This document shows, piece after piece, positions 49,011 through 57,800 of a stretch of 64,000 nucleotides of DNA. The notes under the pieces are model-generated. The model was given only the letters and a program-made list of their open reading frames with translations. It ran no database searches and had not been told where the DNA came from. The position numbers and the translations under genes are program-made. The stretch is from Asterias amurensis (Eukaryota > Echinodermata > Asteroidea > Forcipulatida > Asteriidae). Numbering within the stretch: the stretch's first letter is position 1; the number at the start of each line of letters is the position of its first letter. Location: NCBI RefSeq assembly GCF_032118995.1, contig NC_092651.1:27866938-27930937 (forward strand). Direction: 5' to 3'.

Positions 49011-52000
49011 CTGTTGGGTTGAAGATTGAACAATAATCAAACAACAGTACATTGATTTATCAGGACCTTAGAATGACACTATTATAGGTTTTCTCGGTCA
49101 AATTCGGCAAATGAGCAATCAATTTCATTTTCATGCGTTCGAATTAAAACTGTTTTGCCTCTCCAGTTGTTACTGCGTTTCAAATTCAGAATTCGGCCCT
49201 GAATTTCATTTTGAGTCGAGTCAAATTCCTTTAGCACTCTGTTCAATTTAGCGTATCGTCATTCTTTTTCGTGACACACACCTCAAGAAGCGTCTGTGAA
49301 TTTGAATGCTGCTATGATGAATTGTTAAATTGAATGATTATTTTGTTAAATCGAATAACGTAAAAGTACATTTGACTAGTCTTAAAACGAAATCGAATGA
49401 CCCTTTTCAGTAGCATTCAATTTCGTGCCAAATAGAAAAGCTGGTTGTTAAATTGGCTGCTCATTTTCCGAAATTGACCGAGAAAACCTATACTTTGCCT
49501 TTCCGACCACACCCATCCCATCCCACGCTCATATTTTGCACAGGCTTGTGACCGCATGCAGCTAGCCGGGGATTCCCCCAAAATGTTTGAATTTGAAGGG
49601 GACTTGTAAACGATGTTTTTATATATTTCCAGCTTTATAAGAAAAGTAACATCATTACCAATAATAATGTTAAAATGTTAAAAAGTTTAATATTTCACAA
49701 AATGTAAACTTTTATATTTGAGCTTGTGTGAGAGGTTGAGAAATGTCACCATATCGAGTGAAGAAAACGTTGTGATTCGTTGATGTAAAAAACATGATGT
49801 CAAATTATACAGTGAATTGAGGCACGTAATTCGGTAATAAAACCCAGTGCAACGCGTCATCTGGTATCGTATGTTCATTGTAACTTTGGCTTATCAAATT
49901 CTTGGCACGCACCGAAACATGCGGAGTTTTTCTTTTTTTGGAACCTCTTAACTTGGCATCTTGGATAAACATCTTACAGATTGTTGATGGGAAATATTTA
50001 TCTGATGCAGTTACCATTTTACTATCGTGAACATTGCGACATGAACACTGCATATTGGGGCAAGGAAAAAGTCTCCTCACCCTCCCTACTACCACTCGAC
50101 TTGCACTTTCCAGGCAGGGCTACGCAAGATCACTATTCACTATACATTCATTCGCTTATCTCTTTCCTCCCTCGTACCTATAATTATAAGTTGCAACTTT
50201 GGCATTGACCGGTGGTGCCGTAGCAGAGGGGTGGGGCTCAGAATGATCTCATCTCTCTGGACTGAGATCGAATGCTTCATGGTTCGACTTTCCTTAAAGC
50301 GCCCCCCCCCCCCCTTTTTGACGTTTCACTTTTTGGTTTCGCGTCCCCAAATAATGATTTGGTGAAAAATGAATTGCATCACTGAGATAAAGTGTCTTAA
50401 TGGCATGCCAGCATAATTTACGCACGGAAAATATTTGTCGTGACAGTGGTATCGAGTTGGTGTGTACACTATAAGCTATCGATGAATGATTGCCCGGTGA
50501 GTGATAATTAGACAGGGTTAAAAAATAACACAAATACTTTGGATTCCAGTTCTACATAGAATCACGAGCAGTGTCGTACGGTTCAGCACTGGCTGCAAAA
50601 CATGATTGCATTATTTTAAACTATAGTTATGACCAAATCATCATGTACAGAATGGAAGAAAAAGCTTAAAGGCACTGGGCACTGGTGTCGAAGAACTATC
50701 TTAATAATAATCAAAGTCTTGTATAGCGCCAATGCAGGCGCTCATGGCGCTTGCTAAAAAAAATCCTGCACCCTAGTCAGCTTAGCTCCAGGTGCACTGC
50801 TCGCGATATCTTAACAAAAGTTATAGTCATATCAAAGGCAATGATTATTAATTGTGGATGTTGAACAGATGTGTTTTGAGTGCTGATTTGAATGTATCAG
50901 TTGTGATAGCTGCCCGCCCGGACGTAATGTGGAAGACCATTCTATATCGTTGCTGCTGCGACTTTAAATGAACGCTCTCCCCAAGAGTTGCGTGCCCACC
51001 CGTGTATCTCAACAATTGCACAAAATAACAAACCTGTGAAAATTTGAACTCTTGTCATGATCGTCGAAGTTGCGAGATAAACTGAAAGAAAAAACACCCT
51101 TCGAAGTTGTGTGCTTTCAGATGCTTGATTTCGAGACCTAAAACTCTAATTCTGAGGTCTCGAAATAAAAATCGTGGGAAAACTACTTCTTACTCAAAAA
51201 CTATGTTACTTTTTGTCACAATGTTTTATACTACCAACAGCTCACCATAACTCTTTACCAAGTGAGGTTTTATGCTAATGATTATTTTGAGTAGTTACCA
51301 ATAGTGTCCAGTGCCTTAAATGATAAAATAAGAAGAACCATGAACATGAAAAGGATAATTATATTATCATGTAAACGTCATTACATGACGTCATCATTGT
51401 ACCAGTTCTCCAGTGAGCTCTGAAAAGAAAGCTTGTTATGTTATTTATAGATTCTAAGGTGAGTGACAGATTATAGTATATGACAATGAATAACAATATC
51501 TGTTACTACGAATTTGTAATCTATTGGGCCATTTTATATAACGGAAAGAAGAACATGCCGTAGTAATAACAAATTCAATAAAAATCGGCAATAATATTGG
51601 GTCTAACAAAGACTTTATTGTTATAATGTATTTTCCCAAATTATGCAAACAACCGTATCTATAATGTCATGGGATAAAATACATTTTTTCTATGGGGAGG
51701 TAGTAACTTTTGCATTGCCAGTTTTCGTTGAATTCGCTCGTCCTGCCCAAAGGGTTTGCAACTTGATCGTATTTTTGTACTCGCTACAACCCAGAATTTA
51801 ATTTTACACTGTCATTAAAATCTACCTTGCCGTGTACTTTTCCCGTATCATCGATTGACAGGAACATTCCCGAGTGTACAGCCTTTAATGTGACAACTCC
51901 AAAACGCATCGTCTGCACCTCAAATACAGCTAGAATAGAACAAACATTCAGAGTCATTGCAATTATTTTGATTCAAGCAAGTACAGTTTGTAACTTATTT

Positions 52001-52600
52001 GGAAGAAGGAGGCAGGCGCAAATGGCGTTCTTGGTACCGCCTGATGAATCTTTTGGCGGGCTTTTGGCACCACCACTGGAGACTGAGTGGTAAATACTAA
52101 AAAATCATTGTTAGCAAACTTACTTGATAATGAGCAATGGGGAGCTGTTGATGGTAACAGCATTGTGACAAACGGCTTCAGTCTCAATTAACTTATAGTT
52201 TTGAGGAAGAGGTAAATTCCGGCACTGAAGTCACTTTTATGCATTTGAAAGCACACAAATTAATGTGCAACAATTAAGGTTGTTTTCTTTCACTATTCTC
52301 TTGCAACTTTGATGACCAATTCAGTCCAAGTTTTCACATTAGTTGTTTCATGTATATACGTTGGGATACACCAATATGAGAATACTGGTATTTAACAATA
52401 ATTACTAAAAGTTTCCACTGCCTTTAAAATGTGAAAAGATGTAAGAGCAAACCGTGCATCTTACCATAGATGGCAATGCCAATGATCTTACCGTGTTTAT
52501 GGCCCGACCGATCAGCACCGCCCACCTCACCATTCGGATCTATCTTGAGAAAGTAGCCAGATTGGCAATAATATTCCCGCAGTGGAAAAGAAGACATCAT
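48726..52600 (-). CDS. FGF: Fibroblast growth factor, whole gene span (3 coding exons)
   Basis: Exons 52600-52465, 51929-51826 and 49010-48726 join in frame to give 174 residues. The beta-trefoil core is visible: YYCQSGYFLKIDPNGEVGG (strands 1-2 with the conserved Tyr-Cys), FGVVTLKAVHSGMFLSID (GVVxIKxVxSGxYLAM-type segment), CEFLEKLD (CxFxExL), then WHLALGREGQSRP and QKSAWFLAR (WYVALxxxGxxRxG...QKAxxFLxR). The middle exon is exactly 104 nt, the size and phase of the middle exon in many vertebrate FGF genes. FGFs bind heparan sulfate and receptor tyrosine kinases. No signal peptide follows the predicted start, so export would be unconventional as for FGF1/FGF2, unless an upstream coding exon exists. 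Subfamily is not settled; the C-terminal extension recalls FGF9/16/20. FGF identity is strong, the N-terminus is not. Confidence 0.88.
49083..49492. mobile_element. 410-bp MITE with TATAGGTTTTCTCGGTCAA ends
   Basis: TATAGGTTTTCTCGGTCAAAT on the left is inverted relative to the right end ATTGACCGAGAAAACCTATA. The inverted match extends about 35 bp with mismatches (CGGCAAATGAGCA; TGCTCATTTTCCG). It lies 70 bp from the FGF exon 3 acceptor. Confidence 0.85.
50666..51319. mobile_element. GGCACTGG-family element interrupted by a SINE-like insert
   Basis: TTAAAGGCACTGGGCACTGG at the left and AGTGTCCAGTGCCTTAA at the right, with TTAA at both ends (50666-50669, 51316-51319). Landmarks of the family resume at about 51000 (GTGTATCTCAACAATTGCAC). 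Confidence 0.75.
50700..50997. mobile_element. SINE-like element nested in a MITE
   Basis: Starts TAATAATAATCAAAGTCTTG with TATAGCGCC; continues GATGTTGAACAGATGTGTTTT and GACGTAATGTGGAAGACCATT, the same layout as the copy at 26576. No coding capacity. Confidence 0.55.
51826..51929 (-). CDS. FGF: FGF exon 2 (104 nt)
   Basis: Acceptor TATTCTAG|CTGTAT completes an Ala codon, then 34 codons (VFEVQTMRFGVVTLKAVHSG and MFLSIDDTGKVHGK), donor GGCAAG|GTAGA. Length and phase fit the standard FGF middle exon. Confidence 0.9.
51930..52464 (-). other. FGF intron 1
   Basis: Contains a reversed and truncated GGCACTGGACAC-family copy (52235-52427). No exon recognised. Confidence 0.6.
52235..52427. mobile_element. 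Truncated GGCACTGGACAC-family element, reversed
   Basis: Reads backwards relative to the other copies: GCAACTTTGATGACCAATT, GGGATACACCAATATGAGAA and a terminal TTTCCACTGCCTTTAA. The other end is missing. Confidence 0.65.
52465..52600 (-). CDS. FGF: FGF exon 1
   Basis: Two ATGs in a row (52600 and 52597) open MMSSFPLREYYCQSGYFL; the exon ends ATCTATG|GTAAG in phase 1. The codon just before the first ATG is TGA, and the same frame is open again for 87 codons before that TGA. No AG lies between TGA and the conserved core, so no splice acceptor could bypass the stop. Confidence 0.75.
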
Positions 52601-52864
52601 TCACACCTTGCTCCTAAGAAGCTCTCTCAGGCCAATAGGATGTTGCTCTCGGAGGAGACACTTCCGTTGCTTGGTTTCCAGCTCAGTTTCTTCAAGGTTG
52701 TCTGATTCGTTATTCCCGTAGGTTGCCGGATGTGCTGAGCGGTCATTGAGGCGGTATAGAATCGCATGAAGGGCTGCTGAACTACTAGTTGACAAATCAC
52801 TTTCATCACCAGAGGCAACAACAGGAATTCCGAGCTTGTAGATTGATATCTCAATCGCTGTCAA
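52601..52864 (-). other. Open frame directly upstream of FGF, ending at TGA
   Basis: The FGF exon 1 frame continues upstream of a single TGA (52603-52601) for 87 codons without an internal ATG: YKLGIPVVASGDESDLSTSS near the start and GLRELLRSKV just before the stop. A possible acceptor, GCTTTGACAG|CG, lies at the upstream edge. GLRELLRSK recalls the basic segment (LKGxLRRR) that precedes the core in FGF9-type proteins. It may be 5' UTR, or an N-terminal coding segment cut off by a stop. Confidence 0.4.
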
Positions 52865-54499
52865 AGCACCGATAACATGAACCAGTCATGAAAGACTCCT
52901 ATCCAATAGTTTGGTTTTATTTCAGAAAACTCATTGCAAAATATGAGTTTACAGCGGTATAAAAGTCAACCAGACGTGTAAGGAAAGATAGAATAAGTCT
53001 TATACAGCTGCATTGAGAGGTTAATTGATGGCTTTATTTGCATGGATTCCAACGTCATCTTTTGACTCTGGTAAAACTATTACGAGGTTCCTTAAAGGTA
53101 CTATCTGATCGCACTTTCCAAATCGATGGCGGTACCTTGATTTATAATCACAAGCAAGTGACTAGTGACCAGTGACCACATCTGATGTACCATCTCGGTA
53201 TAGTTTGCTTCAAGACACAGGGATCACTCTATCTCAAGGCTCACTCCATCTCAAGGCTCACGACCTCACAAGCCAAAGTGTATAAAAATGTGTGTAATTT
53301 CCCTGTTTTTGGCTCGCATATATTTTCACTGGCTATTTTATTTTTCCCATTATTATTGTTCACCATTGGATTTTAATTTTTTTTATCTTGAAAATTTTCA
53401 TGCAATTAATTGACCCTTTGGTCACACGGTGATGTGAATAAAAATAGCCAATATAAAGACCGGGCCGTCTCGGCAACACACCCACCCAATTCTGAGACGT
53501 AGTGTATAACCTTCACAAATTTTAGTTCTTATTGCGGTTACTTTTACTGTGAAATGTAACTCTTTCAACCTAGACCAAATCTTACTTTAATGTTACTCAG
53601 GAAATTGTCTTTTGTGGAAGTCTCAAGTTAATCCAATCTATTTTATACAAGCTGCATGGGCAGAAACATGGTGTTTTTATTACACTTTTTCATTAAAAAA
53701 AGAAACCACAATTCAAAATCCTTATCTGTATTGCAATACTTGTTTTTATTCATTTCTTAGAAGAGCACACCGAAAGTATAATTATTTTATGTTGATTTTT
53801 ATTAAATAAATAAACCAGCAATTTTGTAATATAAATGTAAGCCAGTTAATGGAAGGCATTAAAGTGTTCAAGGCTTTGAAAATTCTGTAAAAATATCATT
53901 TACTCTTAATTATCAAATGTACTCACAAATTTGACTCAAAATTTGTCTTAGGGTTTATACAGGCCTCATGCACAGTGCAATTCAAGTCTTTTGCAAACTT
54001 GCCATTTTGTTTTGAAAGAAAACATCAGTTTCTCTTTTTTTTAAGCAACAAATTCAGTGTTTGCTTTTCATATGAACTGTACTTTACAATACAAGCACAT
54101 CAGTAAAAGTCCCTGGTGTAAAACACCTTCCAACCTATAGAAAATTCATCAAAGTAGGCAGATGTGTTTTTGAGAAACTTTGAATAATGCTGCAAGGTTC
54201 TGCCAGAGATTTTGTGGACTGTTTTAAAGTGCATTTCTTTTTGTCATATCAAAAGAAGAACTGTAAATGCACACAGACCGCCGCCTGACCCCTAGCACCT
54301 AATGTAATGAAATGTTTGCAGTTTGTTATAATATGTGAATTGATTTACTTTTCGATAAACAAAACAATAATAATGAAGTGCATTATAAAGTGGCCCATGG
54401 CACAGTGTACAGACCAGGCTGCATAGATTTGATGAAACACAATGATTGTATTAAAAAGAGTAGATTAAAACCTTTCTTAATTATTTGCACCTATGGTTG
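52865..54499. other. Spacer between FGF 5' end and NSDHL 3' end
   Basis: AT-rich, no gene recognised. Minus-strand AATAAA at about 53796 could end the NSDHL transcript. GGCTCAC(T/G) direct repeats lie at 53239-53262. Confidence 0.45.
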
Positions 54500-54835
54500 T
54501 TAATTCTTTGTGTTTTTTAAATGAGGGTAACTTTCAACTGTCTTCTGGATTGCCTCCCCAAGTCCCACTAAAGGTTTATACCCCATGTCTTTCTTGGCTC
54601 TCTCACTGCTGTAATAATGGTATGTTCCGGCTAGCGCTACCCTCATGGGGGTAAAGGTCATCTTTAAGGTCACTAGAGGGCTGAGGATCCAGACAAGAAG
54701 TTGAAGGAAGACAGCCAGGTAGTAGATGAGAGCATAGGGGAGATGGTATTTAGGAGGCTGGTAGTTCAGACCAATTAAGATGAGGCTCATGAAGTCCCAG
54801 AAAGGAATGGGGTCATCATTGGTGATGTGATAAGA
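54500..54835 (-). CDS. NSDHL: NSDHL exon 8, membrane segment and stop
   Basis: Acceptor TTGCCAACAG|TCTTAT, 111 codons and TAA. Includes the hydrophobic stretch [18 protein letters not shown] and the conserved [20 protein letters not shown]; ends HLKNTKN. Confidence 0.96.
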   Translation of the reverse strand, partial: SYHITNDDPIPFWDFMSLILIGLNYQPPKYHLPYALIYYLAVFLQLLVWILSPLVTLKMTFTPMRVALAGTYHYYSSERAKKDMGYKPLVGLGEAIQKTVESYPHLKNTKN

Positions 54836-57800
54836 CTGTTGGCAAAATAGAAAGGAAAGTATAAACATTATATGCATGATATTTGGCCCTTGGAAAAGAG
54901 TAGGATTTTTTTTTAATCGAGTACATGGGCCGATATACATTAACACATGGTGCAGGCTTAAATAGACTTTCCAGGCTATTTAATCACAACTTTTCAGATT
55001 TTTCAAGGGGCAAAACATCGGAAATCAGACTTAGTAGGAAGAATATCAGGCCTGATTTTTACTGTAAATTTAGCACAATTATTATTTATGCAGTGTATCT
55101 GTAAGATTTGTACAGTCTGTTTTCAAAGCTTTGTGTCTAACTTCTATGTCTATGTTACAAAGTCATCTCATTCAACGAATGTCTTTATGTTCATCCATTG
55201 AGGGAATTGTGTCTTTCCTTAAAGTAATCACAAATTCACTTAACCAACCTTTCCACACACTACTGATTCTTTGCCGAGCTTCTCTGCAGCCAAGATATGT
55301 CCATGTACAACATTCTTAACATATGTAAAATCAACTAGGTTGCTGCCATCTCTGAGAACAAATAGAAAATGTACATTTAAAGTCATACCTAGTATACGTA
55401 TCAAGCAATGTTTTAATGAAACTCTTGGGAATAGACATCTAGCTGTTTTAAGGCCACCACCTCAACCATAAGAGCTTTTGTGGCCTAGCGATTAAGAGCA
55501 TCGGACTCAAACTTTGGTGTTTCTGATGAGCCATGACACCTGCGTCCATAAGCAAGACATTTAACCATGATGCTTCGTCCTTAGGATAGGATGTAAAGCA
55601 ATTGCCCCGTGTGTGTGTGTGTGTGTAACACCCATAAAAGAACTAAATGCACATAATCACAGAGGGGATTCGCCTCAATGTTCCTGGTTTGATTGGCTGC
55701 ATATTCCCCCACAGTACCTTGTAAACCATTACATGATGCTATATTCAAGGAGTAGGTCTCATAGATCAAAGTAGTCTGTCATACCTTGCTGGAAAATAAT
55801 TGTTGAAGTGCCTTGAATGTCACTGAGTGATGGATATTTTGTGTTTATATAAGAAGCAACTGTTGTTATTGGTACAATATTGTACCCAAAAGGATTGGTT
55901 GTAAAATATGTCTCTGCAATGCAAAGAATCAAATTTAACTTTAACTTTGGAATTCTCACCCAATCATGAACTTCATCTTGCCAGCTTTAGCTGTCTCAAC
56001 CAGAGTTGGTACAAGCTGGGGATCTCTAGGTCCAAAGATGCCATGAGGTCTGATGGCAACAGTGTGAAAGTCTGCACTATTTGCTTCTAGGACGACCTAA
56101 ACCAACAAAAGAAAACTACAAAATTAATCAAAGTAAATTCATGGAAATGTTTTGTGGCTAACCTCTCAAATACCTTAAGATCCGAGCTCAAGTGAAGCAT
56201 GGGAATCGACTATTGGCTGGATGTGTGCACCTTGGAGTGTCGATGATGTTGTGAGCTGCTGCTGAAAAGGTTGGCTTGTGTAGTGGTGAAACTAGCATAG
56301 GGCAAGTCTGCATTTTTATTGGTTAATCGTTCAGCACTTTACTTATTTGCATACAAGTCATGAATAATGCAAATTTTGAATAAATCAGTTGGAAAAGGCC
56401 CTCAAGGCTTCGCAACTTGACACTATTATGTATAATGCAAAACTTCAAACATCACTGGCATGTGGAAGTCTTGGAACACCTGAAAGTTCCCTTTGGCAAA
56501 GGGTGGGAGGGGGTAAAAGTATCATTAATGGGAGGGACTTTTGCCCAATCAATGAGATCCCTGAGACTTGGTGGGTGTCTGTAGGTAACTACGGGTTCCT
56601 CCTGTACAGTAAGTTACAGTCGATCTGATGTGTGAAGAATATGTTAGAGCTGGTTATTTTATGAATGGGGAGGAAGCGAGTGGTGGAAAGTGACAAAATG
56701 GGAAGTTTCCTTATGGACCTCTTTTGCACCTTTGGAGAGTAGTGCAGTTGGTAGTCTTTGTGGAACAGAAGGTCTCCTACGAGACTATGTCAGAATCAAA
56801 AGTTGGTGAAGTACTGGTAATTTTGAATACATGACCTCAAAAGGCCTTTTTGCGATATGGCAGACACAATGCTATGACAATATTAGGTTTGGGTAAACTT
56901 GTACACCCAAATCAAACGGTATACTTGAGTACTCCTATTGTGTCCGCCATACCTCAAAAAGGCTAATGGGTTTAACAAAGTAATCTGAGGGTTTATTTAT
57001 AATATCATTTACATTTATTTAATCAGTGCTATATGGGAGGAAAGATCAACAATTTATTTTTATCTTACAAGTGTGGACTTTGATTGAAAGAAAAGGGTTT
57101 GTCAAAAATATCTCAATAAAATAAGTATATGCATATGTAGACAGGAAGTCTAAACATGCTGGTAGGTCTCAGAACAAATGAATTGTATAGAAGGAAGAAC
57201 TTGTCAGTAACAAATCATTGTAAAATCAAAACGGAATTGAAATGGTAAAATATGCTGGTACAAACCTTTTCCTGTAGGATTTTAGTTTCTGTGTAGTAAT
57301 CTATGGGTTGACCGGCATATGGTAATTCCTCACTGCCATTCTTAATGTCTTTGCCTTCATAACTTACGCTGGCGCTGCTGGTTAGCACTAGTTTCTGTTG
57401 ATTCAATGCAAATCATTAAGATGCAAGGTAAATGTTGGCTTTACAAGCGACTTATAGCTAGTCTATTGTAAATAATATGTCAAAGGTCATCATGTGCATG
57501 TAGGTCCACGCCATGCTGTTACAGATACTACAGTGGCCATATCACAGTCAAAGTTTGTTTGTGTTGCTAAAAGTCAAAGATCCACAAGTTTTGGCCCCTT
57601 AAAATCTGATTGGTAAAACTGTAAAGTCAAGGAATATGGCCAGCAAAACGATATGCAAATTGAATATAGTAGTTAACATTTAGTTTGACTTTAAAAATTG
57701 CATTAGGTTTCACAGAGGTGAACAAACCACAAGAAAAAAACACTTTACTGTGGTCAGCTTATTTGTGGCCCTGATTATGATCCACTTTCAAATTCTTCTG

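Larger units (their letters stand above)
49011..51825 (-). other. FGF intron 2
   Basis: Holds a 410-bp MITE (49083-49492), an unexplained minus-strand ORF (50095-49805), a C13 run (50302-50314) and a GGCACTGG element (50666-51319) with a SINE-like insert. Confidence 0.6.
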
